This document shows, in pieces, positions 24,300-34,276 of a DNA stretch of 64,000 nt (its first letter is position 1; every line of letters begins with the position of its first letter). The position numbers were made by a program, and so were the translations under genes. Source of the stretch: Agaricus subrufescens (taxonomy: Eukaryota > Basidiomycota > Agaricomycetes > Agaricales > Agaricaceae); contig CM057057.1 in assembly GCA_029945375.1 (NCBI GenBank), positions 1,240,001 to 1,304,000 of the forward strand, in the 5' to 3' direction. Below the pieces are notes generated by a model that saw nothing but the letters and a program-made list of their open reading frames with translations, was not told where the DNA came from and searched no databases.

Positions 24300-25585
24300 A
24301 AATTCTTGTTCGTTCGGGAGGTCGGTTATCTAATTTGTGATATCAATCACGCTGGAAGGGTAGTGGTGTCGCTAACATTGAGCCAATACAAATGTATGAT
24401 GGAGCTGATATGCGAGCATCTACGAATTGTCCAAGTACTAATTAGCAATGGGCTGCTTCACGACCAGCCTTCGTAAGTTAACATTTAATATGGCTACCAG
24501 AACTACAAAGAGCCCGCCATAAGGCTAAGGAAGCCGGCGGCGCAGAAACCACCAGGGATAGAACTAGATGCTGTATATCCAGGATTACAGAGCAACTGAT
24601 CCTGTCCAAAGTTAGCCTCTGTTATCACCCTTTGAACAGAAATGTTCATCCTCACTTTCGCGTCTTCTGCCAGAAGGCTGCATTGTCGTTTGTAGCGCTT
24701 TTCACTCGCTTTTTTCAATGGAGTCATGGTCTCTTCCTCCAGTCCTTCCGGTTCTGGTGAACGATATAACGCCAACCCCTCTCTTCCATTTCAGGGTGAA
24801 AATACTAGTGATCGTGAGGAGGGTCGCGACGAACCTCGCCGAGATAAACATAGAGCGCTGTAACTGAGGCCCTCTTCAGAAACCTTTCCTTTTGATCTCA
24901 TCTTCATTGGAACAACGCGAGAGTCACCAAAGCGCGCACAATGAACTAAGGATCCGTTCCAGAAATTGACTTTACGATGCAGCAAATGTGTCAGATAACC
25001 ATTCTATTTGCTCTCTATTAGGTGGAGCCACCTGGCGTCTTGATCAGATTCTTTGATATTCTGTTGATCAAGGACTCACGAGGGTATCTCACTTGTAATT
25101 TTAGAACAACCTATTATCCCAATGCTACTGATCAATCACTGAGAACCTCACCGACAACTCTCATCGTTTCAGTATACCATTGATGAATGAAAAACTTCGG
25201 GCAGTGCAGATCCACAGCTAATTTTGACTTTCCATAGACGGACAAGCTAAGCATTATCATCATCAAAGTTTAGCCCACATATCTGATCTCATCAACGACT
25301 TGAGACTGATTCCAATGGAAAGGGAAACGTGTTCATCAGTCAATTGCTTCTACTAAATCAAACACCCAGGTGGTTTTTGCCACATTGCAAATTTTGAAAA
25401 CGTAGTTTGGTCACAATTTACATCATCAGCAAAACGGCTCAAAAAATGTAAGGCTTTAGAATTCAACGGCAACGTGTAAAGTATACCACTATGTCTAAAG
25501 TTTCAAGCAAGGTGAAAACTAAAATTGAAACGTGCTGAATATATTGTATATAATGTATGGTTCCTGAACAATGGCGAAGAATGGA
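24300..25585. other. Intergenic, no gene recognised
   Basis: About 1.3 kb downstream of the dehydrogenase. Two minus-strand frames (24503-24775 and 24791-24985) have no domain. No RNA gene is visible. The stretch becomes AT-rich towards the repeats that begin at 25586. Confidence 0.5.
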
Positions 25586-25640
25586 GAGCTTACAATCTTT
25601 TGTTGAGATTACAATCTTTTCTTCAGATTACAATCTTATA
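25586..25640. repeat. 19-bp tandem repeat with near-palindromic core (left array)
   Basis: The sequence TTACAATCTTTT recurs with TACAATC at 25591, 25610 and 25629, an exact 19-bp period. The second and third units carry AGATTACAATCT, whose arms AGATT and AATCT are inverted repeats of each other around a 2-nt centre. The same core appears in opposite orientation at about 26014 and 26067. Confidence 0.85.
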
Positions 25641-25730
25641 GTGCCGAGGACAGCAAAATTTATTATCTAATACAGCTATATATGGCAGGATGAGCCAACA
25701 GGCAGAACTTATATATGGCCTGTTTTACCC

Positions 25731-25811
25731 GTCGGCACCACCGGGAATCGAACGCCAGACCTCCTGGGAGCAAGACCACGCAGCAAGCCACTTAAACACC
25801 TGAGCCACAGT
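25731..25811 (-). mobile_element. tRNA-like sequence, probably the head of a tRNA-derived SINE
   Basis: On the minus strand this segment has an A-box-like TGGCTCAGGTGTTTAAGTGG and a B-box-like GCGTTCGATTCCCGG, in the right order and at tRNA-like spacing. The acceptor and T stems do not pair properly, so it is unlikely to be a working tRNA gene. Internal RNA polymerase III promoter elements followed by a non-tRNA body are typical of SINEs. On the minus strand the sequence continues towards the 19-bp repeats, which could be its 3' tail. Confidence 0.55.
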
Positions 25812-25997
25812 ACTGACTTACTCACTTAGTACATACGTCAAATATATACACAAATTCAAAAAACTCGAAAATTTTCTAAGTCCCTCAGCCGCTGGTATGC
25901 ACCATCGATGCTGCCCTCGTATAATATTAGATTCATATACCATTTAATTTTAGTGTTGGAGTCAGGCTTTTAATCCCACATTAAAGATTGAAGCATC

Positions 25998-26131
25998 GAT
26001 GTATTCTTCGAAAAAGATTGTAATCTTAACACGATAAATTGTGACATGATTGTATGCTTTGAAAAAGATTGTAATCTTAAACAAATAAAATGTGCCATGA
26101 TTGTATTCTTTTATTCAGATTGTAAGGTCTT
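25998..26131. repeat. About 51-bp tandem repeat with near-palindromic core (right array)
   Basis: Two near-identical units (25998-26047 and 26048-26098) plus a partial third unit from 26099 begin GAT(T)GTAT(T/G)CTT. The two full units contain AAAAAGATTGTAATCTTAA. The core AAGATTGTAATCTT has inverted arms AAGATT and AATCTT around GT. It is the reverse complement of the core in the left array at 25586-25640, so the two arrays bracket the tRNA-like sequence in inverted orientation. Confidence 0.85.
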
Positions 26132-26524
26132 AAAAAGCTTCTATTGTCCATTTATTTCACTTTACCAGAACGTAAGCATTCACATTTTCTTTATTTGTAA
26201 TATAATGTATGTTTATGAGGTAAGGTCTACAATATTTGAGCCGATTTGCTGATGATATAATCTTGATAGTGTCACATTGAACTGCTCGAAGCCGAGTGGT
26301 ACTGTGGTGTTGTAATCTGGTGCGGTGCAGACTTGGCCACTAGAACCCAACATGTATCAAAGAAGGCGATACGTGATTATGGGTAGTGTGGTTCTCACAT
26401 CAATTCATCAGATATCAATCTGTCAATACTGGCCAGAACCTCTGAAGGCAGTTCATATTCCTCTGACTTTACTATAAATGCGATCCCTGAGAGTAACGAA
26501 CTTGCGTAGAAAACACCCCTTAGT

Positions 26525-28130
26525 ATGGCAGACCCTGCTACAACCCTCTCAATGGCTGAGAAACTTGTGACGGGACTTCAGGCATCCAGGAGTATTGTTG
26601 TACGTCTCACTCCGAACTTCTTCCCAGTAGTCTTTTTTCAATACCACTCACGAGAGTGATCTTGTAGTGCGTTAACCGTATGTCACATTATACCACAAGG
26701 TTAGGGGCATGTCTGACCTATGCCTGAACCCTAGTGGCTGGCATCACAATTATAGTCTGTACATCTGACAAACTTATTGGAATTTAAGTTGATAATTGTA
26801 CCAGTGTTTCGACTGGCTCCTGAACCTTGACTCCGAAATCAAGTTCGTCTGGAATGCCAAAGGAATGCCAGTGAAAGTGCTGTATCTACTTGTGCGTTAT
26901 GTACCCTTTGCTTATGGCATCGCAATTCCGTTCTGTAAGTGTTACTCAGCATATTGGGCTTTTGAAATGATTGTAATACTCTATTTTAGATAGCCTCAGC
27001 AGGTATATTGCTTCAGAATGCACAGTCTTATACGAAATAAACGGAAGTGCGCTACCATATCCTATCCCGATTGTTAACATTGTCTAACTCTGACTAGCAA
27101 TGTTCATGATCATTGAGCTCTGTGCTGATTGTGAGTGTCAGATTCCGATAGCAGGTGTACCTTGTGTGTCCTAATAGGCAATTTAGTGGTCCTAATAATT
27201 CGGACGTGGGCCGTCTGGGCCAAAGGAAAGCACATAACATACTTTTTAGTTGGACTGTATGCCATGGCAGTATTGGCGAACATTGGGTTCTATATAGCAT
27301 CCCTAAAACATACACAACGTAAGTCTTGTCTGGCTTAGGTGTTTCGTGAAAGAATTTAGATTTCTTTCTATTTAGACTCTACCTTTCCCAGTCCTTTGCG
27401 TGGATGCTACCTAACATTTGATAGTAAGTATCTACCCGCTGCTTTTGTAGTTCATACTATTCTTGATACAAGTGAGTCTATTGTATGTTTCAAATTCTCA
27501 GGACGTTTTTGATCACAACGATAGTCGTTCTTGTCTTAATGCTTATTCGGGGGGTATCACTTTGTGAGTGCTATGATGCCTGTCGGAATTAAAAATATTG
27601 AATGTGTTCCAAACAGACTGGTGGGGGAAAGATTCAGGTCTCTTCCAAACTATCTATAGCGATGGTTGGTACCTTGTTGCTTACGGTTCCCATCATGCTT
27701 ACACGAGTACACGAAGGGATAAGCTTCTATGTATATAACGCTGGTAAATCAACACTTGTTATCCGGGTCATAAACCAGTCAAAACGCTAACCTTTCGGAC
27801 GCTCCCTACCTCACAGCTCTTTCCATTGCGAATGTTATCTTGTTGTTTGGCAAGGTAGACACATTCTATGACACGTTCTGATTTCACAACTGAGATACAT
27901 CTGTTTGCAGAGCGACTACAGCATATTGCTATTGATGTATGTGCAAATCAGTGCAAAGCATCCCTGATACTAACATTCGTCCTTGAAGGGTGGAAGGAGC
28001 ACTCAGCCCTGTTCTGGCCTGCAGAGTTGTATTACACATACGAAGAAAATATGCTCAGCTGCAGATTAATGCATTACCTACGAACAACGGGGTCCTGTCT
28101 GCGCTGCACACACACAGAGAAGTGCTATAG
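26525..28130 (+). CDS. DUF6533 family multi-pass membrane protein
   Basis: ATG 26525 gives MADPATTLSMAEKLVTGLQA before a GTACGT donor. After small exons comes the DUF6533 signature CFDWLLNLDSEIKFVWNAK with YLLVRYVPFAYG, a block found near the N-terminus of a large Agaricomycete seven-helix family. Later exons give LVVLIIRTWAVWAKG, YFLVGLYAMAVLANIGFY, FLITTIVVLVLMLIRG, ILLLMYVQISAKHP and finally ALSPVLACRVVLHIRR, the usual last helix and tail, with TAG at 28128-28130. Some junctions between 26620 and 27100 and near 27660-27790 are not resolved, so a lesion there cannot be excluded. The family has no known biochemical role. It differs from the DUF6534 cluster at 6-17 kb but belongs to the same broad class of fungal membrane proteins. 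Confidence 0.68.
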
Positions 28131-28419
28131 AATGAACGTAGCGATTGTGAGTATATGAAATTGAGTTTTCAATTTTGGTGAAGTGCAAAGTCAAACGAGG
28201 ATACCGCGTTCAATCGGCATTCATATGCGGTTGCAAAAACCCAAGAGGTCGAGATAGCTCTTGTAAATATTCAAGTCGATTAAATATTTTGTAACAGTAG
28301 TGACAGTGACTCACAAGCGAAGATCAGTGCCCTGTATTAATCAAGCAGTAGCTTCACAATCTTATTCGAGCTTGTCCAAACTTTACTGGCCTCACTGCTG
28401 GCAGATCCGCTCTACATTG

Positions 28420-28606
28420 CCACAGGTCACTCTATCCGACCACCACCTAGTATCCAAACCAGCATCTATACAGCATGAGTTTGCCCTGAAACATGGTGTA
28501 TCAGAGGTGTTTGATCGTACTAAAGTCAATGTACTCGAAACTGTCTGATAGATTGTTGGCCCAGGAGTCAATGTAGCTTTTGATGCTGCCGGAATCCAGC
28601 CCCTGT
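28420..28606 (+). pseudogene. Duplicated fragment of the alcohol dehydrogenase
   Basis: This stretch is closely similar to 23714-23900 of the dehydrogenase gene: KPASIQHEFALKHGVSEVFD here against EPASIRREFALKHGASEVFD there. It carries the same TGA after the ETV codons (28546-28548, matching 23838-23840), followed immediately by a TAG and more stops. Only the nucleotide-binding-domain part is present. It sits about 250 bp upstream of RNase Z fragment C. Confidence 0.78.
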
Positions 28607-28858
28607 AGGGATGAGTAATCGGCTATGCCCGATTCGGCCGATCACTATCCCTCACCACTACCACCATTGTCCCAAACGCCTGCTCTCGTTTTCCCCTACC
28701 AAGCACTCTCGCAGAGCAGCCTACACTCAAGATGGCTCACAAATCAAGACAATCGTAATACTCGGAAATTATCGAGTCTGTTTAGAAACGGTAGATTTCG
28801 CCATACACTAAATATCTATATGGTTAACCCTTCTCTTCTCCTTTATATATCTTGCAGT

Positions 28859-29451
28859 CATCTCGATGCTACTGTTGACACCAGATGGTCATATCATGCT
28901 AGACTGTGGTGAAGGAACAATACAACAGCTTGAACGTCGAGAAGGGTACGGTCACTGGGATATTTTGTGCAGTATCAAGTGCATCTTCATCAGTCATGCT
29001 CATGCGGACCATCATCTGGGTTTGATAGGTCTCCTACAGCGCCGAAAAGTTTGTCTTCTACCCTTCGAATAACCTTCCTGGTCACACGTTCTGATACTCC
29101 TAGCAGCGAATGAAACACCCACCCCAACAGCCTGTTTATATTGTGGCAACTCGTCTTGTGCATCTCTTCCTCAAGGAATATCAAGATTTAGAAGACATTG
29201 GTTTATGGGACGACCCAGCCCACAATGGAGTCATTCAAATCGTAGCCGACGCATTGAATTATAGACATGAAGAATACCCAAAGACGGGACCGTGACGAAT
29301 GCCTGGAAGCGAGCCATGGCTGGACCTCCAACTGTAAGTACAATCGTCTCTTCTATGTGTTCCGTGTTAATAAGGTCTCCCCCAAGTTCACGGCAACATA
29401 ACTTAGATATGTGCGAGCACTTGAACTTAGCTACTCTTGAAACAATTGAGT
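28859..29451 (+). pseudogene. RNase Z fragment, copy C, part 1 (catalytic half before the retroelement)
   Basis: The segment matches copy A from about 19590 onward: LLLTPDGHIMLDCGEGTIQQL, KCIFISHAHADHHLGLIGLL, then PVYIVATRLVHLFLKEYQDL. The zinc-binding motif is kept. A TGA at 29293-29295 replaces the Trp codon of the copy A GPWRMLG segment. Homology is interrupted after CTTGAAACAATTGA near 29451 by the DIRS-type element and resumes at about 34595. Confidence 0.8.
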
Positions 29452-29644
29452 AGTAGCCTGTAACGAGCGTAACGCAGGGCACGCCGTAAACAGGCAGTCG
29501 TCTTTGCGGGCGAGACTTGGTCACGGGACCATTGTTCCCCTCTCCTTTCTCCACCCCGCTCAACCCATTCAGCGGGTCCCCTTCCCTTTCTTTTCGTATA
29601 CTTTCACACCAAAGCACACTCTGTAGTAGCCACTGCCTATATCT

Positions 29645-30691
29645 ATGGATATCCCTGACTATACAGCTGAGGAGTTCGCTGACTTGCGCACCAACCTCCA
29701 ACTGGCCTTTAACATGAATGCCCAGGATGCAGCAGACCATCTCGCAGCTACCTGGAGGCTGAGAATTCAGCAGCCCCAGGAACGACAATGGGCATTACCA
29801 GGCAACCAGCAGGACAACCCCCCGGGGCATCGCCACGAGGCTCCTCTCAATCCTCCCCCCGGGAATGCACACCGTCCCAATCAGGATCCAGCACCAGGCG
29901 CAGAAGGCGCCCCCCCTCCTCCCTCTCCGCCAGCAGGATCGAAGAAGAAGAACTTCCCAAAGTTCCTCGACACAGGCATAATCCCCACCGACCAAAAACT
30001 CGACCCGTCAGAGCATGCTCTTCGCAAGCTCAGAGCCTTCGACTATGTCGAGCTATGGTATTTCACCCCTCGAGGCCGGGAAGCCACCATTGAGCACGCG
30101 ATCAGCCTCCAAACCGACACCTTCGCCCTGACTCAATCGCAAGATGGCATAGCCCTCCTTCCCTCTCGAAACTCCAGCACCCCAAAGAGTGCCATCCTCC
30201 GAGATGAAGACCTCTCCTTCCTTGAGATGGGCCATGCCAAAAACGGCCTCATCTCGAACATGGAGAAATGCGGTTGGGAACCCCGCACCATTCAAACGTT
30301 CATGAGATTTTATATGCTCCTTGATACGCACCCTATCAGAGATGAACCACAAGGAGACCAGGCTTTGGTCATCTACCAGGCCCAGGCTCGACGTGAGTGG
30401 CACCAGGAAATTGACCAAGGTCGGGTTGCCTTCAACATTTCTCACATCAACGAGCAACGACTAAGGAAGATCACCGACTCCATTAGAGTCAAAACGCACA
30501 ACCAGCTGATAAACGTGAGCCACCCCTTTTTCCCTGCCACGAGCCCCTCACTTACTGCCCTCGCTCTGCCCCTTCCCCCCCTCATATCCTCACTCGTCCC
30601 CGCCCTGCCCGCCCCCCCCGCCCGCCCCATGCCTTTACCTCATGGCTCCCTATTTCTCCTTGACGGAATGCACGTCACATGCAGAATCTAA
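29645..30691 (+). CDS. Gag-like ORF1 of the DIRS-type element
   Basis: The frame opens with MDIPDYTAEEFADLRTNLQL, passes through a proline-rich linker (about 29800-29940) and continues with KFLDTGIIPTDQKL, FDYVELWYFTPRGRE and MRFYMLLDTHPIRD. This layout recurs in the first ORF of DIRS-like elements in mushroom genomes. It probably provides the nucleic-acid-packaging protein. The end after THNQLINV (about 30515) becomes low-complexity, so the true end may be earlier or joined by splicing to the zinc-finger segment. Confidence 0.6.
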   Translation: MDIPDYTAEEFADLRTNLQLAFNMNAQDAADHLAATWRLRIQQPQERQWALPGNQQDNPPGHRHEAPLNPPPGNAHRPNQDPAPGAEGAPPPPSPPAGSKKKNFPKFLDTGIIPTDQKLDPSEHALRKLRAFDYVELWYFTPRGREATIEHAISLQTDTFALTQSQDGIALLPSRNSSTPKSAILRDEDLSFLEMGHAKNGLISNMEKCGWEPRTIQTFMRFYMLLDTHPIRDEPQGDQALVIYQAQARREWHQEIDQGRVAFNISHINEQRLRKITDSIRVKTHNQLINVSHPFFPATSPSLTALALPLPPLISSLVPALPAPPARPMPLPHGSLFLLDGMHVTCRI

Positions 30692-30829
30692 CACGTCTCC
30701 AACATCCACCCCAGCCGCAAGCCCGCCACAAACATAACTCCAGCCGACACCGCCACTCACCCTCTCCACATCCACCCCCCCCCGCGCGCAGCCCCCTCTT
30801 ATTCTGAGGAGGGGGACGACAAACCTCGA

Positions 30830-31138
30830 AGGAAAAAACCTTTTCCATCAGCCAGCTCGGAACTCAAGTCCGTTTGCCCCATGTGCCTCGGGTGCCGACC
30901 TCATGACGTCGCAAACTGCAAGGCCTCCAGGCGGTGGGATGATCTTGACAACACAAGGTGCACCCACACCTCGAAAGGTCATCTCCGTGACCCCGAGGGC
31001 ACCATCCTCTGCACCAACTGGCAAAAGCCACAAGGCTGCAATGACAATGCCCCCACCCATGTATCCAAACACCAGTGCTCAGGTTGTGGCGGATCCGATC
31101 ACGGTGCTCAAAAGTGTCCTCAAGCTCAGAGCGCTTGA
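30830..31138 (+). CDS. Cysteine-rich zinc-finger segment of the DIRS-type element
   Basis: The frame reads VCPMCLGCRPHDVANC, later CTNWQKPQGCNDN and HQCSGCGGSDHGAQKC before a stop at 31136-31138. The Cys/His spacing fits a nucleic-acid-binding zinc finger of the kind found at the end of DIRS Gag proteins. It is in a different frame from the reverse transcriptase that begins right after it, so translation of the two needs an ORF overlap, splicing or frameshifting, or an indel has occurred. Confidence 0.6.
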   Translation, partial: RKKPFPSASSELKSVCPMCLGCRPHDVANCKASRRWDDLDNTRCTHTSKGHLRDPEGTILCTNWQKPQGCNDNAPTHVSKHQCSGCGGSDHGAQKCPQAQSA

Positions 31139-31139
31139 G

Positions 31140-33045
31140 CTGCTCACTCCATATCATGCTGAGGCCTGGGACTGTCTTCTCAAGGCTTCAGGACTCACAG
31201 TCAGATACCCCAACCTTGTCTCAATGTTAATTAATGGTTTTCATGCTGGTGTTCCAGCCATTACATTATCATACTCTCCATCAAACAATGCCTCCACAGA
31301 GGAGCATTGTGATGCCTTTCATAATATCATTCATTTAGAGTTTCAAAAGAACTGGTACATTGGCCCTGTCTCTAAGTCTCAAATTGAGATCCTTTTAGGC
31401 CCTTTCCAGTCCTCACCCCTTAGTATCACACCCAAGCCCAACAAACCAGGCAAATATCAACTAATACAGGATTTCTCCCACCCCCACAGTCCAGCCTGAG
31501 GAATCTCCTCCATCAATCACCACATATATTCCTCACTTTACCCATGCACATGGAGAACCTTTGGAACCATCTCACACATCATAGAAGTACTACCCCCTGG
31601 ATCCGAGGCAGCTGTTTGAGATGTCAAGGAGGCGTATAGGACCATCCCCCTCCATCGCTCACAGTGGCCAGGCATGGTAGTAAAACTACACGAAGAAGAT
31701 CAGTACGCCATAGACACCCAGAATGCCTTTGGCCTCTCCTCAGGTGCAGGAGTATATGGAATGGTAGCAGATGCCGGAGCTGACATCATGAGAGCCAGAG
31801 GGATAGGCCCAATCTCCAAATGGGTGGATGATCACGTCTTCTCCAGGATCCACCGCTCCCACATCACCCAGTTCAACCAGATGAGAAAAGCCCAAGCCCT
31901 CACCATTGAACAATATGGCGGCAAACTCCACAACAAGGGCAGGCTATGGTATAGAGGCCACCCTCGCGAAAATGGAAAAATCGAAGAGTTTGATGAAGAC
32001 TACTCCACTCTAATCACAGATCTTTCCGGAAGTTTGCCACGCTCACCTCATGATGCGCTTTTCACATATGCCATGCAGGACATAGATGACATATCATCAC
32101 AACTTGGGATTCCTTGGGAGCTGGAGAAGGATTCCCCCTTTGCATCTTCCTTCACATTCATTGGCCTCACCTGGGACTTGTCTGACCGCTTGGTCTCTCT
32201 CCCAGAGTCCAAAAGAAAAAAAATATTGTGACGCCATCGATCACTGGAACCTCGCTACCACACACAACCGAAATGAGGCTGAGAAACTCCATGGTAAGTT
32301 ACTCCATGCCTCCCTGGTCATCACACACGGCAGGCCCTATTTAACCAGCATCGAGGCCTTCCTCGGCATATTCCATGACTCCCCCTTCAAACCTCGCACC
32401 CCCCCCAAGTCTTTGCACGCAGACCTCCTCTGGTGGGCATCCACACTCGCAAACCCTAGCTTCACCAGACCAATCCACCCCACAATTGTCGTCACAGACC
32501 TTTCAGCCTATTCAGATGCCAGCTCAGAGGTCGGAATCGGAATCGTCGTGGGCCAGTGGTGGCGAGCCTGGAGGCTCATCCCAGGGTGGAACCACCTTGG
32601 CTCAGGTAGAGATATCGGCTGGGCAGAAGCCGCAGCCTTCCTCCTCCTGGCTACAACTGTGGCCCATCTACAACCAAGTGGCGGACACTTCCGACTCTTC
32701 GGAGACAACACAGGTGTCGTGGAGGGATGGTGGAAGGGACGCAGCCGAAACAGAGCCACCAACGAGGTCTTCAAGTTGGTTAACCGTCTCAGCGATGCCT
32801 CAGGTTCCTATTTCTACACCAAATATGTCGCCACCAACTGCAACCCAGCAGACGATCCCTCACGAGGCGTCTACGGCCCCAGCAACCTCCTCCTCCCACC
32901 CATACCCATTCCTGCCTCTATACAGGAATTCATCATGGACTTTGACCTCCCTCTGCTCCAGATCGAAAGAGCAATGGCAGCAACAGGCACTCTCCCCACC
33001 GCAAAGCCCAAACCCCCTCGGAGCCCCACCTACCCCAGCACCTAA
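31140..33045 (+). pseudogene. Reverse transcriptase-RNase H of the DIRS-type element, broken by stops and a frameshift
   Basis: Reverse transcriptase blocks are LTPYHAEAWDCLL, ITPKPNKPGKYQLIQDFSHP, EAYRTIPLHRSQWPG, NAFGLSSGAGVYG and the catalytic WVDDHVF (VDD at 31824-31832). TGA codons interrupt the frame at 31497-31499 and 31617-31619. A run of eight A at 32216-32223 shifts the frame before the RNase H part, which reads DLSAYSDASSEVGIGIVVG, WAEAAAFLLLA, LFGDNTGVVEGWWKG and NPADDPSRG and keeps the acidic catalytic pattern. The enzyme copies element RNA into DNA in intact relatives; this copy cannot be translated as one protein. Confidence 0.8.
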
Positions 33046-34276
33046 CCCCCCCCAAATGGATTCACGTGCAGCGTCTTCACCAGCACAGCTAATCAGCAAC
33101 CCCATCAAATTCAACTCCCCTCTGCCAAGGACAGTTCCCCACACACTCCCTTCCCCATCCCCCTACAACCCTGCCCTCATGCCCCGCCCCTCACCTCTCA
33201 GACCACATGTACTTGCGAAGAGCAGGATTAGCAGCTGGGTCCCACCCACACCTTCTCAGCCCAATCCTCTAGACGAAGAGGACAGAGTCAGGCAAGTGCT
33301 CGAAGCTGGCTGGGATGACTCGACTCTTGCCACATATGGCACGGGCTTACTCACCTTCCACGTTTTTTGCGACCACAAGGAGATACCCAAACTCGAAAGA
33401 GTTCCCATCTCACCAAATTTACTGTCCATTTTCATCGCAGCGCTAGCTGGATCCTACTCGCAATCTACCATCACCAACTATATTGCCGGGCTCAAAGCAT
33501 GGCACACCCTCAACAGGCTTGAGTGGCGAGCCAACGACGATGAAGTAAAGATCCTCCTAAGGGCCGCTCACAAAGCCTCCCCCCCCTCCGCCAAAAGACC
33601 AAAGCGCACCCCCTTCACCGTTGCAATAATTGTGGCAATCCATGCCCTCCTCGACCTGCAGAACCCCCTCCACATCGCCTCCTTCACCTGCCTCACCACA
33701 GCCTTCTACGCCACGGCCAGGCTAGGGGAGTTCACAGTCCCCAGCCTAGCCGCCTTCAACAGCTCATTGCACCCCACCCGGGCCAGCCTCGAATCGATAG
33801 TCAACCGTGCCAACATCACGACGACAATCCTCCACCTCCCAAAAACGAAAACAGCACAAAACAGTGAGGACGTTTATTGGACAGCACAAGAAGGCCCCTC
33901 AGATCCAATGGCAGCCATGGACGCACACCTGAGGATAAACAACCCCCCACCAGATGCGCATATCTTTGCATACCCCCACCACAACGTTTTCAGACCCCTC
34001 ACCAAGCGGAACTTCCTCAGCGTCATCAACGCTGCAGCAAAACAAGCCGGCATAGGGTCACTCCAAGGGCACGGCATCTGCATAGGTTCCACATTGGAAT
34101 ACTTGCTCCGGGGTCTGTCTTTCGAAGCCATGAAGACTAAAGGGCGGTGGGCGAGTGAAGCCTTCGCCGTCTACATCACCCGCCACGCAGAGATCCTCGC
34201 ACAGCATACCCACCTTGGTGATACACAGCACCCCCTCTCAACCCAGCCATCCATCTCAAGGGCAAGAAGGAGGTGA
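32375..34276 (+). CDS. Tyrosine recombinase ORF of the DIRS-type element, second Arg replaced
   Basis: The uninterrupted frame overlaps the RNase H region; the recombinase proper starts at about 33270 (VRQVLEAGWDDSTLATYGTG). An N-terminal core-binding region (TITNYIAGLKAWHTL) precedes the catalytic domain. The first catalytic Arg is in YATARLGEF and the Tyr in FAVYITRHAEIL. In the HxxR box the sequence is GHGICIGSTLEYLLRG, with Cys (codon 34079-34081) where the family has Arg. Such recombinases insert the circular DNA intermediate of DIRS elements. The Cys substitution is expected to abolish or cripple strand transfer. Confidence 0.75.
   Translation: MTPPSNLAPPPSLCTQTSSGGHPHSQTLASPDQSTPQLSSQTFQPIQMPAQRSESESSWASGGEPGGSSQGGTTLAQVEISAGQKPQPSSSWLQLWPIYNQVADTSDSSETTQVSWRDGGRDAAETEPPTRSSSWLTVSAMPQVPISTPNMSPPTATQQTIPHEASTAPATSSSHPYPFLPLYRNSSWTLTSLCSRSKEQWQQQALSPPQSPNPLGAPPTPAPNPPQMDSRAASSPAQLISNPIKFNSPLPRTVPHTLPSPSPYNPALMPRPSPLRPHVLAKSRISSWVPPTPSQPNPLDEEDRVRQVLEAGWDDSTLATYGTGLLTFHVFCDHKEIPKLERVPISPNLLSIFIAALAGSYSQSTITNYIAGLKAWHTLNRLEWRANDDEVKILLRAAHKASPPSAKRPKRTPFTVAIIVAIHALLDLQNPLHIASFTCLTTAFYATARLGEFTVPSLAAFNSSLHPTRASLESIVNRANITTTILHLPKTKTAQNSEDVYWTAQEGPSDPMAAMDAHLRINNPPPDAHIFAYPHHNVFRPLTKRNFLSVINAAAKQAGIGSLQGHGICIGSTLEYLLRGLSFEAMKTKGRWASEAFAVYITRHAEILAQHTHLGDTQHPLSTQPSISRARRR

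Noticed and set aside
25731..25811. Functional tRNA gene on the minus strand
   Set aside because: A- and B-box-like sequences are present, but acceptor and T stems do not pair and no clear anticodon stem forms, so I treat it as a SINE head.
25586..26131. CRISPR-like array
   Set aside because: Repeats are short, spacers are not unique or uniform, and this is a eukaryotic nuclear sequence.
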